Shown here piece after piece: positions 1 to 8,622 of a DNA stretch of 45,781 nt (position 1 is its first letter; every line of letters begins with the position of its first letter). The position numbers and the translations under genes are program-made. Origin of the DNA: Pedobacter sp. MC2016-05 (GTDB taxonomy: Bacteria > Bacteroidota > Bacteroidia > Sphingobacteriales > Sphingobacteriaceae); assembly GCF_026239735.1 (NCBI RefSeq), contig NZ_JAPIVT010000029.1, positions 1 to 45,781 on the forward strand. The letters run 5' to 3'. Below the pieces are notes generated by a model that was given only the letters and a program-made list of their open reading frames with translations, made no database searches and was not told the DNA's origin.

Positions 1-2
1 CC

Positions 3-233
3 GAAATGATGAAAAAGCGGTTGACCATTACCGGAAGTACGCTCCGGGGAAGGGAATATACATTCAAAAAACAGCTGGCAAAAGAAATTGAGGAGCAGGT
101 GTGGCCATTATTGGACACTGGTCAACTGAAACCGCTTATTTACAAAACTTTTAGTTTTGAGGATGTTATCCAGGCGCATGAACTGATGGAGTCCAGCGAA
201 CATATCGGGAAAATTGTTCTGGTGCATGAATAG
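3..233 (+). CDS. NAD(P)H:quinone oxidoreductase, PIG3-like, C-terminal fragment cut by window edge
   Basis: This is the last ~76 codons of a medium-chain dehydrogenase/reductase; the gene begins before the window and the frame is open to the left edge. The segment KRLTITGSTLR, followed by VWPLLDTGQLKPLI and the terminal AHELMESSEHIGKIVL, is the usual end of the PIG3/zeta-crystallin-like quinone oxidoreductase group, which reduces quinones or enones with NADPH in the cytoplasm and lacks catalytic zinc. The stop at 231-233 is followed by a short gap and a converging dehydrogenase pseudogene. Three MDR-family oxidoreductases therefore lie within 4 kb. Family assignment is good; the substrate is unknown. 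Confidence 0.8.
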   Translation, partial: EMMKKRLTITGSTLRGREYTFKKQLAKEIEEQVWPLLDTGQLKPLIYKTFSFEDVIQAHELMESSEHIGKIVLVHE

Positions 234-381
234 TCGAATACGCGATTCATACCCAGAGCCTTATTCGTATATATTGGAATCCAAATCAGCTCAACTGTTA
301 AGAGAAGCTAATCGGGATTCCAGACAGGATAGCGGCCCAAATGACTCAGGTTGCAATTTCAAAAGTATCCGGCTGGACGCA

Positions 382-1390
382 TTAATATTCTATGACTATT
401 TTACCGATGGACTTACCACTTTCCAGCAACCCGTGGGCCCGTTTCAGATTCTCTGTGCTAAATTCAGATAGGCACTGATTGATTGTAGAGGTGATTGTTC
501 CACTTTCAAAAAGGGCCGCAGCTTGTTTCAGAATGTGGTGCTGACGGCTCATGTCTTCTGTCTGAAACATTGATCTGGTAAACATCAGCTCCCAGTGAAA
601 GCTGACGCTTTTTCCTTTTAACGCCCTTAAATTTACACTTTCAACCGGGTCGCTGATCGATCCGATCTGACCTTGTGGCTTGACAAGGGTGACCATGGCA
701 TCCCAATACATATTGACGTTTACGAAGTCAACTATAAAATCTACCTGTCGAAAACCGGCCTGTTGAACTTCCTCAACAAGGTTCTGATGATTCACTACAA
801 AATCTGCGCCCTGTTGCTTACACCATTCTGCACTTTCTGTACGGGAGGCGGTAGCGATGACGGTTAATCCGTCTATCCGCTTCGCGATTTGAATGGCAAT
901 AGATCCAACACCGCCCGCGCCACCGATGATAAGCAATGATCTGCCGCTGTCACTTTCATTGATCCGGATCCGGTCAAAAAATAGCTCCCAGACCGTGAGA
1001 AGGGTTAGGGGCATGGCGGCGGCTTCTGCCCAGGAAAGGTTCCGGGGTTTTCTCCCCACAATGCGCTCATCCACCAGCTGATATTCTGCATTACTGCCGC
1101 TTTTGGTGATATCACCTGCATAATACGTGGTCTCCCTTTTCGAATAAAGTAACCTCACTTCCAGTGTCTTCAACAATACCTACCGCATCCCAGCCAATTA
1201 TTTTGGTTTGCTCAAGTACCTTATCTTTTGCGCTGCTCTGCCGGACTTTATAATCTACCGGATTGACGCTGATTGCGATGATTTTAACCAGCAGGTTTCT
1301 GCCTTTGGCTTCAGGTTTTTCTGTTTCGAAGGAGATAAAGCTTTCTTCTTCGCTAATTGGTAATGATTTTCTAAATCCTATTGCTTTCAT
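382..1390 (-). pseudogene. Zinc-type alcohol dehydrogenase-like protein (quinone reductase family), frameshifted
   Basis: Two overlapping reverse-strand frames together make one ~336-residue MDR protein. The N-terminal part (1390 to ~1125) starts MKAIGFRKSLPI and carries VNPVDYKVRQ and GWDAVGIVEDTGSEVTLF. The rest (from ~1130 to 382) continues with YYAGDI, GSNAEYQLVDERIVGRKP and the nucleotide-binding GGAGGVGSIAIQIAK, and ends GKSIGKIVIEY. The reading frame breaks near 1121-1130, between KGDHV and YYAGD, by a net +1 or -2 change. Everything on both sides is well preserved, so this is either a recent mutation or a sequence error. The family (zinc-binding alcohol dehydrogenase-like, TIGR02817 type) is cytoplasmic and NADPH-dependent. 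No metal-binding cysteine pattern is evident. Confidence 0.8.
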
Positions 1391-1720
1391 TGAAATATTC
1401 TTAGATACTGATAAGTGTTAACTGCTGAAAAGTGATTGATTTGTATAGGTTTATTGCAACAAGTTAATCCAGCTACTAAATTAATGGCTTGTCGCCTCAG
1501 TAAAGATAATAGTTGCCTCATATTCAAAAGTTTTAATATATAACCTGATTTTTTATCTTTAGTGTCACTGCCGCAAAGTAACTCTAAGTGGTATCCTGGA
1601 CAGGCTTCCATATTGTACGCAATATCATAGAATCGAACCTTTTTCCACATGTGGCTACCTATCGGATCGCGGCTGCAATAGGTATTAATAACAATAGGCA
1701 TATCCAAAATTTAAGTATTA

Positions 1721-2638
1721 ACATTTGCGTTTAGAATCATAGGTGGTTTCGCGCTGGCGCAGGTGACACTAATTCCCTTTACTACCTTTATAGCCAGTAT
1801 TTATGCCTGGCAGTTCAGTTACATGATTCAGGCTGTAGTGATTTTGTTGACTTTAATAATCATTTGTAAAGGACTGCCTGCAATGCTGAACACGGAAGTA
1901 AAGTCTTTTAAAAGCCAGTTGAGTATACTCCGGAGGCCAAGATTTCTTGCGGGAACTGGACTGAACTTATTTTTGATCCCGGCCTGGTTTTGTTCTTATA
2001 GTTATTTCGCGGATTATCTTTCCAAAGCGATGGGCTTAGCTGCTCCACAGATCAGCTACATGCTACTGTTGTTTGGTGTGATGGGGGTGATTTCTAACTT
2101 TCTGGTGGGCCGTTTATTAAGAAAACATATGTTCAGCGCGATGCTGTTTTTTCTTGCAAGTCCTTTTCTGGTGCCGTTTGCATTCCAGTATTTTAGTGGT
2201 TCATTTTTTAGTATTGCGCCGGTGGTCGGCTTTTGGGGCGTGATGTATGGACATTTTTTTGATTGGCGTGGGTAAATGATATCTGCGGCGCAGAATGCTA
2301 AGGAATTTGCGAACAGTCTGCAGACTTCATTTGGAAATCTTGGGATTTCGCTCGGTACGGCAACTGGTGGTTGGTTCATCAGTCATTATGGGATAGCCGT
2401 TACGCCCTGGGTAGGAAATGGCTTTGGGATACTGGCGATGGTGATGGTTTTCAGGAGGGCTTGGCTGGATAGGGTTAGGAGAGTTGATCAATCCAATTCT
2501 GCCACGAATTTAAGGTTCAGCTGCGGCACGCAAAGGAATTCCCGGCATAAACCCTCCTGTGGCCTTTCCATTTTGAATCCATCTATGCGTTCCTCCTTTC
2601 GCTTTGGCACAAAACCTGAACCTTTTTGCGCACCATAA
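1721..2638 (+). pseudogene. MFS transporter, N-terminally truncated and frameshifted
   Basis: An open frame begins directly after a stop at 1718-1720, with no proper start, in the middle of a transporter: IASIYAWQFSYMIQAVVI is the typical segment around TM6 of a DHA1-type MFS protein. TM7-TM12 follow. At 2273-2275 a TAA interrupts the frame. Just before it the good reading jumps to another frame (FLIGVG, after a run of seven T at ~2254-2260) and returns at ATG 2276 (MISAAQNAKEFANSLQ, then GNLGISLGTATGGWFI). One extra T and one missing base near 2273 would restore the protein. The first half (about TM1-TM5) is absent, so this is a real remnant. Homology seems to end near 2475; the remaining codons look like read-through. 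Confidence 0.75.
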
Positions 2639-2955
2639 TTAAATCTTAAATATTATGGAAAAGAATGTTAAAGTTTCAGGAATCGAAATCAATTAGCGTT
2701 TATTTGGAAAGTGTTCAACTTTTTTAAAGTTCAGAGCACTAATTGATGATAAGATGTCTTTAAATATTTCTCAATGTGATCAATTATGTCGGATGTAGAA
2801 ATAGAAAAACTTAACTAAGCTAAAATTCTGTATTTATTGTAAAATGTGAAATTAAAAAACGCAGACTGGCTGGAAATTTTGTTCTCTTTTATAATCCTTT
2901 GGATGGATATTTCCAGAATATTAAGGTAGGGTGCATATTTAAAAAAATAAAAAAA
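2639..2955. other. AT-rich intergenic region
   Basis: No supportable gene. A 13-codon ORF starts at the ATG near 2655 but has no recognisable content. A short palindromic run of the AACTTT...AAAGTT type lies near 2720. The region ends in the A-rich leader of the next gene. Confidence 0.5.
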
Positions 2956-3912
2956 ATGAAAGCAGCAGTATATTCGAAGAATGGTGGGCCGGAAGTGTTT
3001 GCCTATATCGACGTGGCGGATCCGATTGCGGATCAAAACCAGGTACTTATTAAAGTTGAGGCCATCAGCATTGAAGGCGGGGACCTGACCAATCGCCTAC
3101 TTTCCTCGCCTCCAACTGAAAACTATATTGTGGGTTATGCGGCAGCCGGGGAGATCATTGGTCTTGGAGCCAATGTGAGCAGTTTTAAATTGGGGCAAAA
3201 AGTAATCACTTTTAGCTGGTCAGGGTCACATGCAGCACTGCGGGCTGTGGATGCTTCCGCAACTTATCTGATCCCGGAGGGAATGGACGCACAGCTGGCC
3301 ATTGCTTCATTCATTGGGGTTGGAACTGCTGCGCTGGCCATTCATTTGAGTAATATAAAATCAGGGCAGCGTGTTTTAGTAAGTGGTGCGACGGGTGGGG
3401 TAGGCAATGCGGTTGTTCAGCTTTTGACTCATCAGGGAATTGAAACGATTGCCACAGGGAGAAGTGCTGATACACTGGATTCATTAAAACAATTAGGCGT
3501 TTGGAAGACAATTGTAAGTGGTGAAACGGCGATTCATGACCAGGTCAGCAATATAGATAAAAGTGGGGTAGATGTTTTTATAGATACGGTAGGCTTAGCG
3601 GTTTTGATCGACGGAATCAAGGCAGTAAAAAATGGTGGCAAAGTGGTATTGATCGCCGGACGTGCCGGTACCGGAAATTATATTGATCCGCTTTATATCC
3701 TTTCACACAGGCTTACTGTGATCGGATGTTTGCTTGGTGCGGTGATGCAGGAAAAGTTTGTTGCGGATTTGCTGGAAAAATCCCTTCGATTAGTTGCTGA
3801 GGGTAAAATCAAAGTTCCGATCCATAAGGTTTTCAAACTTGCTGATGCCGAAAGTGCACACCGGGAAGCGGAAAAGTCGGGTAAATTTGGAAGAATCATA
3901 ATGGTGCCTTAA
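2956..3912 (+). CDS. NADPH:quinone oxidoreductase / zinc-independent MDR dehydrogenase
   Basis: An intact 318-residue medium-chain dehydrogenase/reductase. I chose ATG 2956 (MKAAVYSKNGGPEVF) because families of this type begin there; the 19 codons upstream are A-rich, non-homologous leader. The GroES-like half carries VEAISIEGGDLTNRL and GYAAAGEIIGLGANVSSFKLGQKV. The Rossmann half carries LVSGATGGVGNAVVQLL (about residues 140-156) and FIDTVG, and the end AHREAEKSGKFGRIIM is family-typical. No zinc-ligand cysteines are present, so it is probably an NADPH-dependent quinone or enone reductase of the cytoplasm. It is the only intact member of the three MDR genes in this end of the window. The upstream 300 bases show no clear promoter. 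Confidence 0.88.
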   Translation: MKAAVYSKNGGPEVFAYIDVADPIADQNQVLIKVEAISIEGGDLTNRLLSSPPTENYIVGYAAAGEIIGLGANVSSFKLGQKVITFSWSGSHAALRAVDASATYLIPEGMDAQLAIASFIGVGTAALAIHLSNIKSGQRVLVSGATGGVGNAVVQLLTHQGIETIATGRSADTLDSLKQLGVWKTIVSGETAIHDQVSNIDKSGVDVFIDTVGLAVLIDGIKAVKNGGKVVLIAGRAGTGNYIDPLYILSHRLTVIGCLLGAVMQEKFVADLLEKSLRLVAEGKIKVPIHKVFKLADAESAHREAEKSGKFGRIIMVP

Positions 3913-4006
3913 CAGGCGCTGCGTATGATGAAAACAGATAGAATTCCCTGGCTGTGCTTAAAGTCGGTTATGGCCACACATTTGGATATCACTTAAGCAG
4001 TTTGGG

Positions 4007-4039
4007 TTGGTTTTCAAATCGACATCCGTGCTAATTTTG
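4007..4039 (+). promoter_or_regulatory. Candidate Bacteroidota promoter (TTG ... TAATTTTG)
   Basis: TAATTTTG at 4032-4039 fits the Bacteroidota -7 consensus TAnnTTTG, with a TTG at 4007-4009 (spacing 22, slightly long). It sits 25 bases before the ACG that replaces the start of the dead small gene at 4065, and would also serve the membrane protein at 4337. Confidence 0.4.
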
Positions 4040-4064
4040 TACTATAAAATTAATAAAAATAAAT

Positions 4065-4312
4065 ACGGATAAAGAATTGATTGATAAGACAGATAAGTTC
4101 CTGAGGAAAGCAATCCTCCAGAGTGAATTTGTTGAAGTTATCGATCATTTGTTTGTGCAGAGGTTAAGGCTCAATGGAGAAACCCAATTAACGTGGCCAT
4201 GGCTCTTACTGCATTTGCTTATGGTATGGTTGGTGTATACTATTTAGAAAGGGATCCAATAGATATGGATCATAAAAGTTTATGGCTCTTTTTTATTATA
4301 ATTGAAATCTAA
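4065..4312 (+). pseudogene. Decayed ~82-residue small gene (ACG in place of ATG, one frameshift)
   Basis: Reading from 4065 gives (T)DKELIDKTDKFLRKA, then LQSEFVEVIDHLFVQRL and RLNGE. In the next frame follow TPINVAMALTAFAYGMVGV, YYLERDPIDMDHKSLW and a stop at 4310-4312. One extra C in the ACCC run near 4188 would fuse both halves into a continuous 82-residue protein. An A-T-to-A-C change explains why no ATG is found: ACG lies exactly where DKEL needs a start, 25 bases after a good promoter box. The product is not one I recognise: an acidic/basic helical N-half and a hydrophobic C-half. The joint reading is inference, but both halves look like coding sequence. Confidence 0.45.
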
Positions 4313-4336
4313 ATTAATATATAAAGAATAATAATC

Positions 4337-4897
4337 ATGCTATTAACTTTTATTGAAAAGCTCTCAATTATCCAGTTATTTGGCTTTGGATTTTGGAGTG
4401 TGTGCTATTTCTTTTTTATACAGCGATTGTTTAAAGAAATGGACATTGTGGTTACTTGGATAACAAGGATCGCAGGAATTCTATATACAATGACTTTTAT
4501 TATTTGGTTCTTGGAAGGTTATTTTGGTACGGATAGTTACATGTTTACTAGTGGAAATGAGATGTTTGGTTCCTATGCCTTTACATTTTGGTTTCAACTT
4601 CTGATCCCATTTCTAGTTACTCAAACACTTTGGATTAAAGCATTTAGGCAAAAAAGGTACTTAAGATTAATTATAGGATTTCTTTTGTTATGGATACTTG
4701 AGGTAGAAAGGTTAACGATAATAATTACGAGCCTCCATAGAGATTATATGGCTTTTGATTTTTCATTCTTACTTTATCCGTTAATTTTAGGCTACTTCAT
4801 GAAACTAATTTTGTTTTTAGTATTCAATGGGTTAGTCTATTGGATTATTTTAAACATTATAAGCACACGCAAGCTGAACAATAATAGTATTTCTTAA
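4337..4897 (+). CDS. Hypothetical integral membrane protein, ~5 TM
   Basis: A 186-residue, very hydrophobic protein starting MLLTFIEKLSIIQLFGFGFW. About five transmembrane segments are visible (near residues 8-30, 40-60, 80-98, 108-125 and 140-175), with short charged loops (RQKRYLR, STRKLNNN). I do not recognise a family. It starts 24 bases after the stop of the decayed small gene and probably shared its promoter; the two may have been a pair. AT-rich codon use (many ATT, TTA) distinguishes it from the GC-richer genes at 9.6-15.6 kb. No residue pattern suggests an enzyme or a transporter signature. Confidence 0.65.
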   Translation: MLLTFIEKLSIIQLFGFGFWSVCYFFFIQRLFKEMDIVVTWITRIAGILYTMTFIIWFLEGYFGTDSYMFTSGNEMFGSYAFTFWFQLLIPFLVTQTLWIKAFRQKRYLRLIIGFLLLWILEVERLTIIITSLHRDYMAFDFSFLLYPLILGYFMKLILFLVFNGLVYWIILNIISTRKLNNNSIS

Positions 4898-4914
4898 ATG
4901 GCGGTAGATTAATT

Positions 4915-5194
4915 TTGACGCTTTCCCTAACCAATCCTTTCCTCAAAAGGGGTGGCTTAAGCGAGGAAAGGCTCGGTCTAGTCATCGATTTTGTGAAAGA
5001 TAGCAATCATAGCGCTTGCTTTAAGGTACTGCGTGCATTCAGTGAAAATTATATTTTTCAAATACGGCACGAAATCTCATTTGGCCGGTCGTATTGTTGA
5101 CAAAGTAAAAATTGCCTTCGATGGCTTGGTGCGTTTTTTTAATTCATACAGCTATATTCCCGAGCGAAAACTAATTAGGCCAATAGTTAAATAG
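4915..5194 (+). pseudogene. Unidentified coding remnant in two frames
   Basis: Frame one reads NPFLKRGGLSEERLGLVIDF, then VKDSNHSACFKVLRAFSE. From ~5048 a second frame reads KIIFFKYGTKSHLAGRIVDK, then VKIAFDGLVRFFNSYSYIPE and RKLIRPIVK, stopping at 5192-5194. Both have the composition of a soluble protein and join without a gap, so this looks like one frameshifted C-terminal fragment. There is no ATG at its front (TTG 4915 only) and no family match that I can make. Remaining bases to 5256 hold nothing clear. Confidence 0.3.
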
Positions 5195-5256
5195 CATGTT
5201 GAGAGGTTGTTTCGTAGCCTTGTCATAATCAGAATATAGTTGATTTTTTATTTCAT

Positions 5257-6402
5257 TTATTGTGGACCGATATTTTGGTTTGGGAACGCATTCTCTGCGG
5301 GTAGAGGCTCAAGTGGTGTTCTTATCTTCACGATATATTGATTTCCAAGTGCATAATGCTGGATTTGGGCCTGTGGTCCGTAGCTCAGCAGCAAGCGCTT
5401 CCTGATGTTTTGCAGTCCGGTATGGTCTCCGCTGTCATTCAGTCCTGTGCTGACCAGGTTACGGGTTTGAATGTAGAGGCAGGTCTCGTCTCTTTGGATA
5501 TTCAGCGTTGCGGGATAGTCCGGGTGACTGAGGTTTCCATGCTTGAACATGTTTTCTGCCAGCGTGAGTAAGACCAGTGGTATGAACTTTTGCTGTTCGA
5601 GCTGCGGTTCTATTTTTAAAAGGAATACTGTTGGCCCGCCCTCCTGGCGCATTTCCCATAAGGCAATGAGGTTTTTGATCTGCTCCATCTCATCTGAGAT
5701 TTTGACCAGTGATGGTTCGTTGCCGCTGCGCAGGGCATATCTTATGATCCTGGATAGCAGCGCGAGTGCTTTGCCAGCTGTGGGATCGCTTTTATGGATC
5801 TTGCTGTAGATGAAACTAATGGTGTTGAAAAGGAAATGCGGGTTGATCTGGGCACGGAGAAATGCATTTTTGGTATGGTGCAGTTCTATCTGTGTTTGTT
5901 TGGCTTTTAGCTGCCCGATAAGGATGTTCTTTTCCGATAATTCTCTCCTATCGCGCTCTTTTAGATAATTGATAAGGGAATAATAACCGGAGGAGAGGAA
6001 GATAAAATAAATGCTGCGCCAGATGCCTCCATAGATAAACCGCTCATCTAACAATACTTTTCCGCTTTGCATTTCGGGGAGGATATAGGAGATGGCCAGA
6101 TCTGAACAGTATTTACAGGCGATGAATACCGCGATTTCAAGGACTATAAACAAGGGCAGTTTCCACAGTAGGTGTTTTCTGTGCTTGAGTGCTGCTGGAA
6201 GAACAATCTTGGCGTGTGCATAAAAGAGCAGGATGTTGACCGCGTAATGCAGAAGGTAAAAGATAATTTTACTGAATGTGCCTGTCGCAAATGCGATGGA
6301 CAGGGACTCATAGGTCATATAAATGCTCCAGCATCCGGCATGAAAAGTGACATTTTTGAGATTATTCTTTAAGTTGGATATTGTTCTTGCGTAAGTCAGC
6401 AT
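5257..6402 (-). CDS. Sensor histidine kinase, LytS/YehU type (His_kinase family)
   Basis: A 381-residue membrane kinase. Four hydrophobic segments lie in the first ~150 residues (about 35-60, 83-105 and 125-145 are clearest), followed by a short coiled linker (LSEKNILIGQLKAKQTQIEL). The His_kinase domain has the phospho-acceptor motif RAQINPHFLFNTISF (His189). The ATP-binding part has LTLAENMFKHG (N-box) and TGLQNIRKRLLLSYG (G-box). It would autophosphorylate and pass phosphate to the LytTR regulator encoded at 6620-7357 on the same strand upstream. The 217-base space between the two genes holds a small ORF on the opposite strand. Such pairs usually sense an envelope or peptide signal, but the ligand cannot be read from the sequence. 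Confidence 0.92.
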   Translation of the reverse strand: MLTYARTISNLKNNLKNVTFHAGCWSIYMTYESLSIAFATGTFSKIIFYLLHYAVNILLFYAHAKIVLPAALKHRKHLLWKLPLFIVLEIAVFIACKYCSDLAISYILPEMQSGKVLLDERFIYGGIWRSIYFIFLSSGYYSLINYLKERDRRELSEKNILIGQLKAKQTQIELHHTKNAFLRAQINPHFLFNTISFIYSKIHKSDPTAGKALALLSRIIRYALRSGNEPSLVKISDEMEQIKNLIALWEMRQEGGPTVFLLKIEPQLEQQKFIPLVLLTLAENMFKHGNLSHPDYPATLNIQRDETCLYIQTRNLVSTGLNDSGDHTGLQNIRKRLLLSYGPQAQIQHYALGNQYIVKIRTPLEPLPAENAFPNQNIGPQ

Positions 6403-6455
6403 AAGCCTTGCGTAATAAGTTCTTGAATGGTTTTTTAGGGGGCTAAGTTTCCCAT

Positions 6456-6623
6456 ATGAAACACAACAGCCACCAAAGATTGAGCAAAAAAACAGTATTT
6501 GTTTACCGCTCCAGAGACCAGAAAAAAGGGATGAGTACTGACCCGACCGAAACCAGTATCACCATTATTGTTACCGGTACCGGGGTGAACCCTGGCGCTC
6601 AGCCGTCTCCGAAAAAGAGCTAG
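6456..6623 (+). CDS. Small 55-residue peptide, precursor-like, between LytS and LytTR genes
   Basis: ATG 6456 to TAG 6621-6623 encodes a 55-residue peptide beginning MKHNSHQRLSKKTVFVYRSR, with middle QKKGMSTDPTETSITIIVTG and end NPGAQPSPKKS. It has a basic N-terminal half and a Ser/Thr-rich, acid-poor tail, with no Cys and no membrane helix. This resembles the short leader-core peptides common in Sphingobacteriaceae, but no modifying enzyme lies nearby, so a RiPP role is only a guess. It is antiparallel to both neighbours and overlaps the 3' end of the LytTR gene by four bases. TTG 6423-6425, an 18-base spacer and TAAGTTTC 6444-6451 form a near-consensus promoter so close that the mRNA would be leaderless. 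Confidence 0.5.
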   Translation: MKHNSHQRLSKKTVFVYRSRDQKKGMSTDPTETSITIIVTGTGVNPGAQPSPKKS

Positions 6624-7357
6624 ATTCTCCTGGAGACCCAGATTTTTTGGGCAATCAAATCCCGGAATCTGCTGTCATAGGGTTTGCTCATCGGAATGGG
6701 ATGCTTCCCAAGATAAACGACGTTCCCTACAATACGCGTTACGTAGGAACCGTTTATCAGATAGGATTTATGTACCCTGAAAAACTGATCATTCACGCAG
6801 AGCATGTCGGTCAGTTCGCTGATGGTCATGTAGCTGTTATGTCGCTCGCTTTCGGTGAAAACGTCTACATAGTTACCCGCTGCCCTGATGTGGGTGATAC
6901 TGGATAAATCTATTTTATCAATTCTTCCGCGCTCCCCGGGTCTGAAAAATGCCAGGTCTTCATAACCGGATTTTCTGATTTTCTCCACAAAACATTCTTT
7001 TAATACCCTGTTGACTACTTTGGCAAAAGTTTCGAGTTCGATGGGCTTGAGCAGGAAATCGCGTGCCCGTACGTCGAAGGCTTTAAGGGCGTATCCGTCA
7101 TGTGCTGTGGTGAAAATGATGTTGGGTGATTGGGTCTGGAGGTTTTCGGCAAGCTGGATGCCGGAGAGCCCTGGCATGTCAATGTCGAGGAAGATCAGGT
7201 CGATGTCTTGGGCCTGGCTGAGTTCGCTCAGGGCGTGAAGGGGTTTGGTAAAGGTTTTGTGTACTTGCAGGTTCGGGAATTCCCCGATGTGGTCGGTGAG
7301 GATGGCAATAGCCGACCGATCGTCGTCAACAATGACGCAATTGTAGGTTTTTTTCAT
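6620..7357 (-). CDS. LytTR family response regulator
   Basis: A 245-residue two-domain regulator. The receiver domain (about 1-120) has the acidic pocket VIVDDDRS, the phospho-acceptor Asp58 in FLDIDMPGLSG, a Thr pair in FTTAHDGYA and Lys104 in FLLKPIE. The LytTR DNA-binding domain (about 145-240) has IRAAGNYVDVFTESERH and the segment FFRVHKSYLINGSYVTRI, typical of AgrA/LytR proteins that bind direct repeats upstream of their targets. Its partner kinase lies immediately downstream at 5257-6402 on the same strand. The start ATG at 7357 is followed upstream by ~660 bases without a gene. Target promoters are not obvious in the window. Confidence 0.93.
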   Translation of the reverse strand: MKKTYNCVIVDDDRSAIAILTDHIGEFPNLQVHKTFTKPLHALSELSQAQDIDLIFLDIDMPGLSGIQLAENLQTQSPNIIFTTAHDGYALKAFDVRARDFLLKPIELETFAKVVNRVLKECFVEKIRKSGYEDLAFFRPGERGRIDKIDLSSITHIRAAGNYVDVFTESERHNSYMTISELTDMLCVNDQFFRVHKSYLINGSYVTRIVGNVVYLGKHPIPMSKPYDSRFRDLIAQKIWVSRRI

Positions 7358-7680
7358 AAAAAATAGGTTGGTTAGTGCAATTTAATATTTTTTATTCTTA
7401 AAAGGAATACATAAATGTCACTAAATGATTACGTTAGCTAGTGTCCGCGTTCTATGGGCCTGATTTTTCAGTTTTGTTGTGAAGGGGATGAAGGAGTAGT
7501 TAAGTTTATATCGGCGTAAAGGGATGGAAAGTGTCCTTTAAAGCGGATAGGAACTTAATCATCAATCGGTTAAGGTTGGTTGATCAAAGGAATGGTTAGC
7601 GGCTAATGTAATATCAAGGTGGGAAGTAAGGTTCGCTTTGATACCCGGTAATTGATAACTTAAATGGTTGGCAACTTTGC
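7358..7680. other. Intergenic stretch upstream of the LytTR gene
   Basis: No gene or clear RNA. Short unrelated stop-rich frames on both strands. The region should contain the promoter of the LytTR-LytS pair on the reverse strand, but I see no convincing TAnnTTTG box. Confidence 0.4.
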
Positions 7681-7862
7681 TTAAAACATATAGGTGAATC
7701 CATTGTTGGCTGCGATGGTGATCAACGGTTCTATGGTGTTTCTAAACTTCGTTTTGTACGCTTCTGTTAACTCCTTACACGATCCAGGTCTGGAAAGATG
7801 CCGAGGTAATCTTCGAGGAGCCTTTAGTGGTTGTTTCCAAGAAATCCAAAAAACGTATTAAA
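7681..7862 (-). pseudogene. Coding remnant in three frames, unidentified
   Basis: On the reverse strand three short, protein-like readings follow each other. LIRFLDFLETTTK comes near 7862-7820, LLEDYLGIFPDLDRVR near 7820-7770, and ELTEAYKTKFRNTIEPLI then TIAANNGFTYMF to a stop at 7683-7681. They join with single-base shifts and look like the degraded C-terminus of one helical protein. The family is not recognised. From 7863 to 8024 there is nothing further. Confidence 0.25.
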
Positions 7863-8024
7863 TTTTTCTTATCGTTTTTCTGGTCATGAATACTAAGCTC
7901 CTTAAAACTCTTCATCGTGTTATGCTTCGAATGTTAAGATGTAAAATTAAAAAAATAGAGTTTGATGTCAGCATTATTAGAAAAAGATTGTGCAAAAAAA
8001 AAGTGCTTTTTAATAATAGACAGT

Positions 8025-8570
8025 TCATTTTTTTACCAGTCTGTAGTAGCTTGGCTTGGGGCCACGACCTTCTCTTGCATTATCCTTATTATGTGTTTTC
8101 TCAATGTTGCTTTTGAAAGTTTTTTTGAATCTGTCAACAATCTCACTTACAGAATAAGTTTCACCAAATTTGCTTAGGATGTTATTGGCAATTTCTTCTG
8201 CTAAAAATTCACTACCAATTTTGTAGGTCTTCAAAATCGCTTTTATTTGTTCATTGACAGCGTTATGGCTATAAGTCTTTTCTCTATGCAAACCTTTTTT
8301 TTTGCGGTATGCTATTCTTTGCTTAGTATTTTCCGGAATAGTTTCAGAAGAGGGAAGAGGATAATCTGGATTACCAAACTCGAAATATCTTAAGCCAAAT
8401 ATATTTGAGATTCCTTCTAGAGTTTTTAAAACGGCTCCTTTCTGCCCTTTTAAGATGCCCGATATAGCCTTACTATTCGTTTTGGCTAGATGCGCTATAT
8501 CTACATCATGCAGGCCGAAACGTTTCATGTAACGTTCCAATTGTTGAGCATACTCGAAAGCAACATCCAT
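8025..8570 (-). CDS. Helix-turn-helix (XRE-like) DNA-binding protein
   Basis: A 181-residue protein. Residues ~10-60 form a lambda-repressor-like HTH: DVDIAHLAKTNSKAISGILK, then KTLEGISNIFGLRYFEFGNP, which matches the scaffold of XRE domains. The second half is basic and helical (KQRIAYRKKKGL; AEEIANNILSKFGETYSVSE; IVDRFKKTFKSN) and ends in the lysine/arginine-rich GRGPKPSYYRLVKK, which may be a second nucleic-acid contact. The gene reads away from a structured non-coding region that starts about 120 bases upstream on the other strand. It may repress that region or a lost neighbour. Its AT-rich codon use resembles accessory genes. Regulatory target unknown. Confidence 0.75.
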   Translation of the reverse strand: MDVAFEYAQQLERYMKRFGLHDVDIAHLAKTNSKAISGILKGQKGAVLKTLEGISNIFGLRYFEFGNPDYPLPSSETIPENTKQRIAYRKKKGLHREKTYSHNAVNEQIKAILKTYKIGSEFLAEEIANNILSKFGETYSVSEIVDRFKKTFKSNIEKTHNKDNAREGRGPKPSYYRLVKK

Positions 8571-8622
8571 ATCATTTTATCAATAATTAATAGAAATAAT
8601 TCTTTAATTATATTATTATTAC

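Noticed and set aside
673..867. Plus-strand ORF within the alcohol dehydrogenase pseudogene
   Set aside because: Shadow of the conserved reverse-strand Rossmann domain.
1387..1707. 106-codon reverse ORF upstream of the alcohol dehydrogenase
   Set aside because: Overlaps the dehydrogenase start by four bases, but composition is irregular and I find no domain; probably chance.
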